64,000 bases of DNA from Larkinella punicea (GTDB lineage Bacteria; Bacteroidota; Bacteroidia; Cytophagales; Spirosomataceae), in the NCBI RefSeq assembly GCF_003334855.1, contig NZ_QOWE01000008.1, positions 124,001 to 188,000 of the forward strand, given 5' to 3'. Shown piece after piece: positions 9,886 through 17,868 of this stretch. The position numbers were made by a program, and so were the translations under genes. Within the stretch, counting starts at the first letter, position 1, and the number at the start of each line of letters is the position of its first letter. The notes under the pieces were generated by a model that was not told the DNA's origin, searched no databases, and saw only the letters and a program-made list of their open reading frames with translations.

Positions 9886-10141
9886 TTGATAAAGAAGGGG
9901 AGTTTAGTTCTGTAATTAAGAACGGGTTTAGCCACTAAAGTACTTATTTTAATATATAAATTACTAAATACGGTAACTTAGCTCGTAATAAATAAAATGG
10001 ATAAGCCCCTAAATCCGTTTTCTTCCTTTCTACCTCAACGAATCCGCCCTCCTCACTGAAAATCTTTTCCGCATTTTGAGTATCTTAAGGCTGGAATTCA
10101 AACCGCTCCGGTTATTCCTGTGACCCTTTTCGGCTGTTCCT

Positions 10142-10861
10142 ATGATGTATCGTTCTCTGTTTCTGATTGGCTTGCTGGGTATGCTGTCTCTTCGTGGCCT
10201 CAGCCAGTGTGTTGTTACCCAGGATGCACAAAAACGGGTGATCACCACCTGCCGGTATTACGACTCCAAAGGCGGATTTCTCATGAACCGGCCGGATCGC
10301 AGTCAGAGCATGACGCAGGTGACCTACCTGGGCAGCGAGTATTTGACCTTTCCCGTCTGGCAACCCGGTACACTGGAAACCGGTGATTCCAAAAAGTCCA
10401 TCCCCTGCCTGATCGCCTTCAACATCGCTACCAACGTGGTCAAGTGCCGGTTTGAGGGCGATGAGCAGGAATATGAGGTTCAGCCGGATGCATTTACGGT
10501 CAATGACATGCGGTTTATCAGTCAGGTCAGCGAGAAAGGCGGCCAGACCAGCCGGGTCTATTACAAGGTCCTATACGCCGGTAAAACCCGGGTGCTGAAA
10601 CAACTCCGCTGCAACCTGATTGTGCCGAAAAGAGAAGCGTACACCCTCGATGATCCGTTCGACGGGACGTTCCGGCGTCAGAAAACCTATTTTATTCAAC
10701 GGAATAACGACAGGCCCCGGACGGTGAGCTTGTCCCGAAAATCCGTCCTCAGTGTGCTGGACGATCCGGCCAGCCGGCTCGATCAGTACCTCACCCAACG
10801 GAAACTGGATGTCTTACAACTCGTCAATGCGGTCGCGTATTATGACGGGTTTCAGGAATAG
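10142..10861 (+). CDS. Exported protein of unknown function
   Basis: 239 aa with a signal peptide (MMYRSLFLIGLLGMLSLRG, cleavage near LSQ/C). The mature part is beta-rich and basic (EGDEQEYEVQPDAFTV, SRVYYKVLYAGKTRVLKQL). Four or five Cys residues in the first 120 aa fit a secreted fold with disulfides. No catalytic motif or known domain recognised. The gene stands alone between two minus-strand units. The two adjacent ATG codons at 10142 and 10145 are equivalent start candidates. Confidence 0.65.
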   Translation: MMYRSLFLIGLLGMLSLRGLSQCVVTQDAQKRVITTCRYYDSKGGFLMNRPDRSQSMTQVTYLGSEYLTFPVWQPGTLETGDSKKSIPCLIAFNIATNVVKCRFEGDEQEYEVQPDAFTVNDMRFISQVSEKGGQTSRVYYKVLYAGKTRVLKQLRCNLIVPKREAYTLDDPFDGTFRRQKTYFIQRNNDRPRTVSLSRKSVLSVLDDPASRLDQYLTQRKLDVLQLVNAVAYYDGFQE

Positions 10862-10904
10862 ACAAAGGAGGTGAGACAAGAGACGAGGGAGCCGGAGATT
10901 GATT

Positions 10905-11225
10905 TTACTCCGCTCCTTCAAACAACTCTACCTTGTTCACCGCCCATTCGCCTGCAATCATGGGCATTCCGCGCAGAACGCCCCGGTTATTCGTACAAAT
11001 CAGGTAGAGATCACCGGATTGAAAGATGGCCACGATGGTTTCGCCGGAAGTCTCGGACGGTTTGCCCACGGTTTCCGTAATTCGCATCCCATTATCATCG
11101 AAGGTGATGGAGTAGATGCGTAAATCGGTGGTTTCGTAGCGGTGTTTCAGCATGGCTTTCCGCAAAATGCCGTGCACTTTTTCAGCTTCTTCAGTATTCT
11201 TGGTAGCGGGAACAAAAAATTTCAT
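10905..11225 (-). CDS. Small conserved-looking hypothetical protein
   Basis: 106 aa starting MKFFVPATKN. The reading frame is open for 25 codons further upstream, but that extension runs through the inverted repeat at 11236-11331, so the ATG at 11225 is preferred. The sequence reads as a compact alpha/beta protein (NTEEAEKVHGILRKAML, then strands LRIYSITFDDNG, TIVAIFQSGDLYLICTNN). No signal peptide, so probably cytoplasmic. No family recognised. It lies downstream of the GNAT gene on the same strand, but the hairpin between them may end or attenuate transcription. Confidence 0.6.
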   Translation of the reverse strand: MKFFVPATKNTEEAEKVHGILRKAMLKHRYETTDLRIYSITFDDNGMRITETVGKPSETSGETIVAIFQSGDLYLICTNNRGVLRGMPMIAGEWAVNKVELFEGAE

Positions 11226-11235
11226 TGTTTGAAAT

Positions 11236-11331
11236 AAGTTTACGGTTTTCAGTATACGGTTTTCGGTAGGCTGGCGCACGAGGGCTAACGCGTCAGCCAC
11301 CGAAAACCGTATACTGAAAACCGTAAACCTT
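11236..11331. repeat. Long inverted repeat (30-bp perfect arms), GTTTACGGTTTTCAGTA family
   Basis: Left arm 11238-11267 and right arm 11299-11328 are exact reverse complements over 30 bp, around a 31-nt loop whose edges also pair partly (GGCTG/CAGCC). The arms themselves contain a tandem of ACGGTTTTC words. The structure fills the gap between two minus-strand genes and would form a very stable hairpin in RNA. The 17-bp core GTTTACGGTTTTCAGTA recurs in the inverted repeat at 12785-12866. Confidence 0.8.
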
Positions 11332-11803
11332 AATCAGGTTTCTTCCACGTCAGCGTACTGCGTTCCTGATCGACAAAGCCGACAGATTCGTACAATTGTT
11401 TGGCGCGGGGGTTGTATTTCTCGGTTTGCAAATGAATGACCGACACGCCCAATTCGTCGGCGGCTTTTTGCAGATTTTGTAAAACCTGACGCCCTTTCCC
11501 TCCGCCCCGGTGGCCTTCTTCAATGAACAGTTCGTCGACCAGGGCGGTTTTGCCGCCAAATTCGTAGGCGAAACCGTAGGTCAGGGCCACATAGCCAACC
11601 GGTTCCTTCTCCGGCCCGATTAGCCAGAGCGAGCCCAGCGACGGATTTTCCAGGACTTGCTGAATCAAATTCTGGCGAAGCATCCGGTCGAACGGGTAAT
11701 TGAAAAGCCCGCAAAACGTTTCCATCATCCGCAGAACGGCATCGGCGTCGGCGGTTGTTTGCGCAAGTCGGATCAGGTTGGGAATGGGTGTGAAAGTTTC
11801 CAA
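11330..11803 (-). CDS. GNAT family N-acetyltransferase
   Basis: 157 aa, full length for a single GNAT domain. Motif A, the acetyl-CoA pyrophosphate loop, is visible as EGHRGGGKGRQVL after strand ALVDELFIEE, and the C-terminal YNPRAKQLYESVGF matches the GNAT motif B (N-x-x-A-x-x-x-Y-x-x-x-G-F). It transfers an acetyl group from acetyl-CoA to an amine; the acceptor is unknown. The start codon appears to be TTG at 11803: no ATG lies upstream, and the first internal ATG (residue 26) would remove the first strand and helix of the fold. It lies upstream of the 106-aa gene on the same strand. Confidence 0.85.
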   Translation of the reverse strand: METFTPIPNLIRLAQTTADADAVLRMMETFCGLFNYPFDRMLRQNLIQQVLENPSLGSLWLIGPEKEPVGYVALTYGFAYEFGGKTALVDELFIEEGHRGGGKGRQVLQNLQKAADELGVSVIHLQTEKYNPRAKQLYESVGFVDQERSTLTWKKPD

Positions 11804-11838
11804 GGCGTTAAAAATACGGGAATAAAATCAAATTTCGC

Positions 11839-11931
11839 CCTTAAATCCCGAAATATCAGCCCGGTTTAAAGCGAGCCTGCCCCTGGAATAACCGGATGCA
11901 AGAACTCTCCTTTAGGGGTCGGGGGCAAAAA
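11839..11931. repeat. Degenerate copy of the 13711-13860 repeat
   Basis: The segment TTAAATCCCGAAATATCAGC followed by CCGG-TTTAAAG resembles the left arm of the repeat at 13711, and TTTAGGGGTCGGGGGC (11910-11925) is close to the reverse complement of its central Cys-free GCCCCCAACCCCC part. It occupies the gap before the MerR gene and looks like a decayed member of the same dispersed family. Confidence 0.4.
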
Positions 11932-11946
11932 TACTTCATTTTTTTC

Positions 11947-11977
11947 TTGACTCTCCCCTTACGTCATAGCCTACCTT
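11947..11977 (+). promoter_or_regulatory. MerR-type promoter with 19-bp spacer
   Basis: TTGACT (11947-11952) and TACCTT (11972-11977) are separated by exactly 19 bp, the overlong spacer that is the hallmark of promoters activated by MerR-family proteins. The spacer holds an imperfect dyad (GACTCT...ATAGCC). It lies 31 nt upstream of the MerR-family gene and therefore suggests autoregulation. Confidence 0.5.
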
Positions 11978-12007
11978 TACAACGTCAACATCGGCAACGT
12001 CCTGAAA

Positions 12008-12775
12008 ATGAAAACGTATTCGGTCAAAAAACTGGCGGTTCTGGCGGGGGTCAGCGTGCGCACGCTCCACCACTACGACCGCCTGGGCCTTCTCAAACCG
12101 TCCGTTCGCACGGAAGCCCGGTACCGGCTTTACAGCGAAAAAGAGCTCATCCGACTGCAGCAGATTCTCTTTTACAAGGAACTGGATTTCCCTTTGCTGG
12201 AAATCCGGCAGGTGCTGGAAGATCCCGACTTCGATCTGGTCACCGCGCTGAAAAGTCACCAAAACGCGCTGAAAGATCGACGTGACCGACTCACGACCTT
12301 GCTGAGTACGATTGACAAAACTATTTCAAAACTAAAAGGAGAATCCATCATGCTAACAGACGAAGAATTATACGAAGGCTTCCCAAAAGAAAAAGCGGAA
12401 GCCTACCGACAGGAAGCCGTCGACACCTACGGCGCCAAAGTCGTGGAAGAATCGGAGAACAAAATCCGTCAACTCAGCAAAACCGAGTGGGCCGATGCCA
12501 AAGCCGAGGGCGAGGAAATTGCCCGAAAACTGGCGGAATTGATGGACCGTGACCCGGCGGATGCCGACGTTCAGCAACTGGTAGACCGCCATTTTGCTTT
12601 CATCCAACGGATGTGGGGCGATTCGGTCTGCAACGGCGACAGGCTATCGGCTTACCGGGGACTCGCCCAGTTGTATGTCGATGACCCCCGCTACACCAGC
12701 CACAACGGCATCCCCAACCCCGACTACGCCCGGTTTCTGAGCAAAGCGATGACGCAGTTTGTAGACGGGAAGTAG
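12008..12775 (+). CDS. MerR family transcriptional regulator with TipAS ligand-binding domain
   Basis: 255 aa, the length of TipAL-type regulators. Residues 1-75 form the winged helix-turn-helix (YSVKKLAVLAGVSVRTLHHY, then RLGLLKP and YRLYSEKELIRLQQI). Residues about 75-110 are the dimerising coiled coil. From about 120 to the end is an all-helical TipAS/antibiotic-recognition domain (FPKEKAEAYRQEA, RQLSKTEWADAKAEGE, HFAFIQRMW, YVDDPRY). By family it binds small molecules or drugs and then untwists a promoter with a 19-20 bp spacer. Such a promoter lies immediately upstream, so autoregulation is likely. No obvious drug-efflux or target gene is adjacent on this strand. Confidence 0.88.
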   Translation: MKTYSVKKLAVLAGVSVRTLHHYDRLGLLKPSVRTEARYRLYSEKELIRLQQILFYKELDFPLLEIRQVLEDPDFDLVTALKSHQNALKDRRDRLTTLLSTIDKTISKLKGESIMLTDEELYEGFPKEKAEAYRQEAVDTYGAKVVEESENKIRQLSKTEWADAKAEGEEIARKLAELMDRDPADADVQQLVDRHFAFIQRMWGDSVCNGDRLSAYRGLAQLYVDDPRYTSHNGIPNPDYARFLSKAMTQFVDGK

Positions 12776-12784
12776 TGGGCGGTT

Positions 12785-12866
12785 TACAGTTTACGGTTTT
12801 CAGTAGCTGACGCATTACCCTTCGCAAGCTAGCTAATACGCAAGCTACTGAAAACCGTAAACTGTA
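12785..12866. repeat. Inverted repeat (24-bp perfect arms), same core as 11236-11331
   Basis: Arms 12785-12808 and 12843-12866 are exact reverse complements (TACAGTTTACGGTTTTCAG plus TAGCT). The structure lies between the convergent MerR and esterase genes, where it could act as a two-way terminator. It shares the 17-bp word GTTTACGGTTTTCAGTA with the upstream repeat. Confidence 0.8.
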
Positions 12867-12868
12867 GA

Positions 12869-13693
12869 CTATCCCTTCCGATCAAAATACATCCGCATGA
12901 ACAGCATTTGATAATGGACGGCGTTGTTCCAGTAATTCCAGTTGTGAGCGCCGGGGCGGGTGATGTAGTCGTGGGCGATGTTCATGTCCAGCATTTTCTG
13001 GTGCAGATTGGTATTGACCCGAAAGAAAAAGTCGTCTGTGCCGCAGTCGATGATCAAAGCCTGCGAACCGGGCGTCAGCAAATGAAGCAGGTTGATGACG
13101 GTATGCTGTTCCCAGCGTTCCGGATTTTGGGCGTAGGTTCCCAGCCACTTCGCCATGTCCCAGTTGTTCGGAAACGGCCGGATGTCGACGCCCCCGCTCA
13201 TGCTGCCCGCAGCACCAAACACATCCTGGTGTTTGAACGCGAGGTATAACGCGCCGTGTCCGCCCATGCTCAGCCCCGTGATGGCCCGGCCCTTGCGGTT
13301 TTTAATAGTCTTGTAATGACTGTCTACCCAGGCCACCAACTCTTTGGCAACGTAGGTTTCGTATTTGGAAGAAGGATCGACCGGGCTGTCGAAATACCAA
13401 CTGGAAGCGTTGCCATCGGGGCAAACGATAATGGCCTGATAGGTGTCGGCAAGGTTGCGGGTAGCCGGTGCTTTTTTGACCCAATCGCCGTAAAAACCGC
13501 CGTGTCCGTGCAGCAGATACACCACCGGAAATTCCTTGCCAGCCGCGTACGAATCCGGCGTAAGCACCACCGCCTTGATGGTTTTCTTCATGGAAGGGCT
13601 GTAGGTTTCGACGGTATCGACTTTAGTTGCCCAAACGGTTTGGTGGAGTAGAAAGAGAAGGCTAAAAATGCGCAAAATACGGTTTGTAATCAT
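12869..13693 (-). CDS. Exported alpha/beta-hydrolase esterase (esterase D / FrmB-like)
   Basis: 274 aa with a signal peptide (MITNRILRIFSLLFLLHQ, cleavage near VWA), so periplasmic or secreted. It has the PF00756 esterase pattern: strand and oxyanion loop VVYLLHGHGGFYGDW, nucleophile elbow GLSMGGHGAL with Ser142, acid residue in IIDCGTDDFFF, and catalytic His in RPGAHNWNYW. Relatives hydrolyse acyl esters (acetyl- or feruloyl-sugars, trehalose mycolyl esters, S-formylglutathione). A signal peptide argues against the cytosolic formaldehyde role and for a carbohydrate esterase, but the substrate is inference. It is a single gene flanked by inverted repeats on both sides. Confidence 0.85.
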   Translation of the reverse strand: MITNRILRIFSLLFLLHQTVWATKVDTVETYSPSMKKTIKAVVLTPDSYAAGKEFPVVYLLHGHGGFYGDWVKKAPATRNLADTYQAIIVCPDGNASSWYFDSPVDPSSKYETYVAKELVAWVDSHYKTIKNRKGRAITGLSMGGHGALYLAFKHQDVFGAAGSMSGGVDIRPFPNNWDMAKWLGTYAQNPERWEQHTVINLLHLLTPGSQALIIDCGTDDFFFRVNTNLHQKMLDMNIAHDYITRPGAHNWNYWNNAVHYQMLFMRMYFDRKG

Positions 13694-13710
13694 TTGATTT
13701 GATTGGTTTT

Positions 13711-13860
13711 AACCCCTAAACCCCGAAACGTCGGCCCGGCCTAAAGGGCAGGGCTGTTAAGTTCTTCCGCTTTTCGCCCCCAACCCCCTACCTAAAGGGG
13801 GCTTGGACGTATGAAAAGTCCCCTTCAGGCCGGGCCGACGCTTCGGGATTTAGGGGTGTT
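13711..13860. repeat. Imperfect inverted repeat, about 39-bp arms (CGTCGGCCCGGCCT core)
   Basis: The left arm 13711-13749 and right arm 13819-13860 pair with only a few mismatches; the shared core is CGTCGGCCCGGCCT, flanked by CCCTAAA-CCCGAA. An inner hairpin CCCCCTACCTAAAGGGGG lies at about 13785-13802. It fills the gap between the divergent esterase and S9 peptidase genes. A decayed relative is at 11839-11931, so this is a dispersed REP-like family. Confidence 0.75.
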
Positions 13861-13929
13861 TCTTGCAAAATAAAACCATTTCCAAACTTTTTGTATCTTC
13901 ATGGACTGATTCCTCTTCAAAACAAACGC

Positions 13930-15930
13930 ATGAAGTCCATTTTCTTTCTTTGCCTGCTAACCGGCACGGTCCTGGCGCAGTCGCCCGCCAAACGACCCAT
14001 TGTTCCTTCCGACATCCTGAGATTGCAAAACATCACCGACCCGCAGGTTTCGCCCGACGGTCAGTGGGTGGCCTACACGCTGTCGTCAGTGGACAAGGAT
14101 AAAGACAAACGCAATTCGGATGTCTGGATGATTAGCTGGGACGGCAAACAGTCGGTCCAACTGACGAGCAGCCCCGACGGCGAATCATCCCCCCGCTGGA
14201 GTCCCGATGGGCGGTTTCTTTCGTTTGTCGCTACCCGTAACGGCGACAAAGACAGCCAGTTGTGGCTTCTCGACCGCCGGGGTGGTGAAGGCAAAAAACT
14301 CACCGATCTGAAAGGAGAACTGGAAGAATACGAATGGGCTCCCAACAGCAAAACCGTTGCGCTGGTCATTCGCGACAAAGACTATTCCGATTCGGCAAAA
14401 ACCAAAATCCGTACGCCATATGTCATCGACCGCCATCATTTCAAAGAAGACCGGAAGGGTTACCTCGACCGTCGGGCCGCTCACCTCTATTTATTCGATG
14501 TCGAATCCAAAAAACTCGATACGCTTACGGCAGGCACCTACGACGAAACCGCCCCGGTTTGGTCGCCCGACAGCAAGCAGATCGCCTTCGTTAGCAACCG
14601 CACCGCCGACCCTGACAAAAACGAAAATACCGATCTGTTCGTGATCGAAGCCCGGACCAAAGCCCCGATGAAGCAACTGACGACCTGGGCCGGTACTGAT
14701 AACAACCCGGTCTGGAGTCCTGATGGCACGCAAATAGCCTACCTGCGCTCGACGGCTTCGACCAATTTTATCATGTATGACCAGCCGGTTTTAGCGGTTA
14801 TTTCGGCCGATGGCGGTGAACCCAAGCTGGTTTCGGCGGCCCTGGATCGCCCGGTTCGGAATCCGCGCTGGTCGGTCGATGGCAAATCCATTGCGGTTTT
14901 GGTAGACGACGACCGCCGAACCTACGTCGGCGCGTATGAACTGGCGTCGGGTAAACTCAATCGCGTGGCCCACGACGATTGCGCCTATGCCGATCTGGAG
15001 CAAAATCCGAAAGGTGGCTGGGCAACGCTGATGAGCAAACCGCAATTACCCGCGGAACTTTACGCCGTCGAAAACGGGAACGTCCGGCGGTTAACCACCA
15101 TCCAGGATGCGTTTGTCGCTCCTCTTCAACTCGCTACAGTCGAAGGATTTACATCGCGCAGCAAGGACGGCACCCAGGTCGAAAACATGCTTTTCAAACC
15201 TGCCAACGCGTCGGCGGGTCAGAAAATGCCGACGATTCTCTTCATTCACGGCGGCCCGGTGGGTCAGGACAATTTCGGTTTCGACCTTTCTCGGCAAATC
15301 CTGGCAGGGGGTGGTTATGTGGTCGCGGGGGTCAATTACCGGGGCAGCAGCGGGCGTGGACTCGCGTTTTGCAAAGCCATTTACGGCGACTGGGGCAACA
15401 AAGAAGTAGCAGATATTCTGGGCGCGACCGATTACCTCGTCGCCAAAGGCATCGCCGACCCGGCTAAACTGGGCATCGGCGGCTGGAGCTACGGCGGTAT
15501 TCTGACCAACTACACCATCGCCACCGACCAACGGTTTAAGGCAGCCGCCAGCGGGGCCGGGAGTTCGTTGCAAATGACGATGTACGGTTCCGACCAATAT
15601 GTCAACCAATACGAAAACGAGCTGGGAACACCCTGGAAAAATACCGACAAGTGGCTGAAAGTCTCCTACCCGTTCCTGAAAGCCGACCGCATCAAAACGC
15701 CGACGCAGTTCATGGGGGGTGAAAAAGATTTCAACGTGCCGATTGCCGGGAGTGAACAGATGTACCAGGCCCTCAAGTCGTTGGGTGTGCCGACGCAGCT
15801 CATTGTCTACCCTGGCCAGTTCCACGGTCTTTCGGTTCCGAGCTACCAAACCGATCGTTTCGACCGGTATTTGAAGTGGTTCGACCAGTATCTAAAAACG
15901 TCGGTAGCGGTTTTGGGAAGCGGCAAGTGA
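13930..15930 (+). CDS. Exported S9 family prolyl-oligopeptidase-type peptidase
   Basis: 666 aa. The ATG at 13930 is chosen because a signal peptide starts there (MKSIFFLCLLTGTVLAQ); an in-frame ATG 39 nt upstream would bury it. Residues about 30-370 contain TolB/PD40-type propeller blades (DGQWVAYTLSSVD, SPRWSPDGRFLSF, APVWSPDSKQIAF, NPVWSPDGTQIAY). Residues about 400-666 are the S9 catalytic domain with the triad Ser520 in GGWSYGG, Asp600 in GEKDFNVP and His632 in QFHGL. It would cleave peptides in the periplasm, acylaminoacyl- or dipeptidyl-peptidase-like, and the propeller restricts access to short substrates. It is monocistronic, followed by an inverted repeat. Confidence 0.9.
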   Translation: MKSIFFLCLLTGTVLAQSPAKRPIVPSDILRLQNITDPQVSPDGQWVAYTLSSVDKDKDKRNSDVWMISWDGKQSVQLTSSPDGESSPRWSPDGRFLSFVATRNGDKDSQLWLLDRRGGEGKKLTDLKGELEEYEWAPNSKTVALVIRDKDYSDSAKTKIRTPYVIDRHHFKEDRKGYLDRRAAHLYLFDVESKKLDTLTAGTYDETAPVWSPDSKQIAFVSNRTADPDKNENTDLFVIEARTKAPMKQLTTWAGTDNNPVWSPDGTQIAYLRSTASTNFIMYDQPVLAVISADGGEPKLVSAALDRPVRNPRWSVDGKSIAVLVDDDRRTYVGAYELASGKLNRVAHDDCAYADLEQNPKGGWATLMSKPQLPAELYAVENGNVRRLTTIQDAFVAPLQLATVEGFTSRSKDGTQVENMLFKPANASAGQKMPTILFIHGGPVGQDNFGFDLSRQILAGGGYVVAGVNYRGSSGRGLAFCKAIYGDWGNKEVADILGATDYLVAKGIADPAKLGIGGWSYGGILTNYTIATDQRFKAAASGAGSSLQMTMYGSDQYVNQYENELGTPWKNTDKWLKVSYPFLKADRIKTPTQFMGGEKDFNVPIAGSEQMYQALKSLGVPTQLIVYPGQFHGLSVPSYQTDRFDRYLKWFDQYLKTSVAVLGSGK

Positions 15931-15940
15931 TTGGCACAGG

Positions 15941-16133
15941 TGGCGGTTTCTGCCCCGTCAGGGGCTTCACAGCGCAGCGTCGGTAGAAAAAAAATGATGA
16001 ATTCCACCAACCTCGCGTGCCTTTGGGCACGCAACCGTACCGGGATTTGTCGCGTGCCTAACGGCACGCTGCTTGAAAAGGGGCTCGGTTAGGCTACCTG
16101 CGCTGTGAAGCCCTTACGGGGCAAAAACCGCCA
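15941..16133. repeat. Composite inverted repeat of the GCCCCGTNAGGGGC type
   Basis: Outer arms 15941-15976 and 16098-16133 pair almost fully (GGCGGTTT, TGCCCCGTCAGGGGC, TTCACAGCGCAG). Inside are two smaller hairpins of a related word, CGTGCCTTTGGGCACG and CGTGCCTAACGGCACG. A third partial copy, CTGCCCCGTTAGGGACAGG, is at about 16167-16186. The whole 445-nt gap between the S9 peptidase and pgk (15931-16375) is made of this repeat plus an A/T-rich pgk leader. It resembles REP elements common in Bacteroidota intergenic regions; no transposase is nearby. Confidence 0.75.
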
Positions 16134-16375
16134 CCCCATGATTTGAATTGCAAAGACGTCTCCTTCTGCCCCGTTAGGGACAGGAAAGAAATCGTCTATT
16201 TATCAAACCATCCTTAAAATCACCAAAGAAGATTACCGGCAAAATCCAAAATCTTAAATTGTAACGAACTCCTTAAAATTAGCACAAATTCAATAAGCTA
16301 ACCTTCAAATTGCTACGTTTAAGCAAAAACCCCTAAGTTCGGGCGGATTTTGCCAACTAACAGGAAATCTGTCGT

Positions 16376-17563
16376 ATGAAAACTTTAGACTCTTACAATT
16401 TTTCCGGTAAACGCGCCCTGATTCGGGTTGATTTTAACGTTCCGCTGAACAGTAAATTCGAAATTACGGACGATACCCGGATGAAGGCTACGTTGCCGAC
16501 CATCTCTAAAATTCTGAAAGACGGCGGTTCGTGCGTGCTGATGTCGCACTTAGGCCGGCCCAAAGGCGGTCCTGAAGATAAATATTCGCTGAAACACCTC
16601 GTGGGACCTCTGTCCATCATGCTGGGCGTTTCCGTAAAATTTGCCGACGATTGCATCGGTGATTCGGCCAAAGAAATGGCGGATTCGCTGCAACCCGGTG
16701 AGGTGCTGCTGCTGGAAAATCTGCGGTTTTACAAGGAAGAAGAAAAAGGAGACGTCGCTTTTGCCGAGAAACTATCGAAACTGGGCGACGTTTATGTGAA
16801 TGATGCCTTCGGAACGGCCCACCGCGCCCACGCTTCCACGGCGGTGATTGCCCAGTTTTTCACGGACAAAGTCTGCGGTTATGTCATGCAGGCGGAACTC
16901 GACAACGCCCAGCGGGTGCTCGACAACGCCGACCGGCCGTTCACGGCCATCATGGGCGGGGCCAAAATTTCGGATAAAATCCTGATCATCGAGAAACTCC
17001 TGGACAGTGTCGACAACCTGATCATTGGCGGGGGAATGTCGTATACCTTTACCAAAGCACAAGGCGGTAACATCGGTAAATCCTTGCTCGAAGCTGATAA
17101 GCAGGAACTGGCGCTGGAACTGCTCGAAAAAGCAAAAGCAAAAGGTGTTCAGGTGTATTTACCCGTCGATAATGTTATTTCTGACGGTTTTTCGAACGAT
17201 GCCAACCGCCAAATCGTTGCAACCGGCGAAATCCCGGATGATTGGGAAGGTTTGGACATCGGCCCCGAAACCATCGCGCTGTTCAGCGATGTTTTGTCCA
17301 AGTCGAAAACCATCCTCTGGAACGGCCCGATGGGCGTGTTTGAGTTCCCCAACTTCGCCATCGGCACCAACGCGATTGCCGATGTGGTTGTGAAAGCCAC
17401 GGAAGACAACGGCGCGTTCTCGCTCATCGGCGGTGGCGACTCAGCTTCGGCCGTCAACAACGCCGGGTATGGCGACCGGGTGAGCTACGTTTCTACGGGC
17501 GGAGGAGCCTTGCTGGAGTACATGGAAGGCAAAGTGTTGCCGGGTGTGGCCGCTCTGGACTGA
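16376..17563 (+). CDS. pgk: Phosphoglycerate kinase
   Basis: 395 aa, the normal length for a bacterial enzyme. It transfers phosphate from 1,3-bisphosphoglycerate to ADP in glycolysis (and the reverse in gluconeogenesis), in the cytosol. Seen in the sequence: substrate-binding VDFNVPL (18-24), the basic SHLGRPKG at 57-64, [15 protein letters not shown], the interdomain GGAKISDKI, and the nucleotide-binding C-terminal GGGDSASAV. All the family hallmarks are present. It is monocistronic, with a REP-rich leader upstream and a strong terminator 45 nt after the stop. TACGTTTA at about 16312 is only a weak -7 promoter candidate. Confidence 0.98.
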   Translation: MKTLDSYNFSGKRALIRVDFNVPLNSKFEITDDTRMKATLPTISKILKDGGSCVLMSHLGRPKGGPEDKYSLKHLVGPLSIMLGVSVKFADDCIGDSAKEMADSLQPGEVLLLENLRFYKEEEKGDVAFAEKLSKLGDVYVNDAFGTAHRAHASTAVIAQFFTDKVCGYVMQAELDNAQRVLDNADRPFTAIMGGAKISDKILIIEKLLDSVDNLIIGGGMSYTFTKAQGGNIGKSLLEADKQELALELLEKAKAKGVQVYLPVDNVISDGFSNDANRQIVATGEIPDDWEGLDIGPETIALFSDVLSKSKTILWNGPMGVFEFPNFAIGTNAIADVVVKATEDNGAFSLIGGGDSASAVNNAGYGDRVSYVSTGGGALLEYMEGKVLPGVAALD

Positions 17564-17607
17564 GAAAGCGCAATTAATTGAATAGTAATTATCATTTAGA
17601 AAATCAC

Positions 17608-17637
17608 AAAAAAGGTCATCGAAAGTGACCTTTTTTT
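17608..17637 (+). terminator. Terminator of pgk
   Basis: AAAAAAGGTCA, a 7-nt loop, then TGACC followed by seven T. A compact, classic intrinsic terminator 45 nt after the pgk stop. Confidence 0.85.
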
Positions 17638-17748
17638 ATGACTTTTAAATCATAAAACCGAATTTGATGCAAATTTATTAAATGTATATACATCATGTGA
17701 CCAAATGATATTTTGAAATGGGCGAAGGTTACCGTACTTTTAAAAATC

Positions 17749-17781
17749 AAAAAAGCCACTCCTCAAGGTGGGAGTGGCTTT
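17749..17781 (-). terminator. Terminator of the TonB-dependent receptor (distal)
   Basis: Stem GCCACTCC/GGAGTGGC with an 8-nt loop. On the minus strand it is followed by TTTTTT, so it best serves the receptor gene that ends at 17869. The + strand side has a weaker T-tract (TTTCTGCTTTCTT), so it may work in both directions. Confidence 0.7.
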
Positions 17782-17817
17782 CTGCTTTCTTAACCTAAAC
17801 TAATTATCTATTAAAGT

Positions 17818-17849
17818 AACGGCGGACGAACCAAATACCGTCCGCCGTT
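17818..17849 (-). terminator. Second hairpin downstream of the TonB-dependent receptor
   Basis: An 11-bp perfect stem AACGGCGGACG/CGTCCGCCGTT with a 10-nt loop, 20 nt after the receptor stop. The T-tract is short on both strands, so alone it is a pause or 3'-end-stabilising hairpin. Together with the one at 17749 it closes the 305-nt gap between pgk and the receptor, which holds nothing else visible. Confidence 0.6.
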
Positions 17850-17868
17850 TGCTTTATTTAACTTTTAT

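Noticed and set aside
15091..15849. 252-codon minus-strand frame inside the S9 peptidase
   Set aside because: It covers the catalytic domain in antisense, has no start context and no protein-like pattern. The + strand gene with a complete Ser/Asp/His triad explains the sequence.
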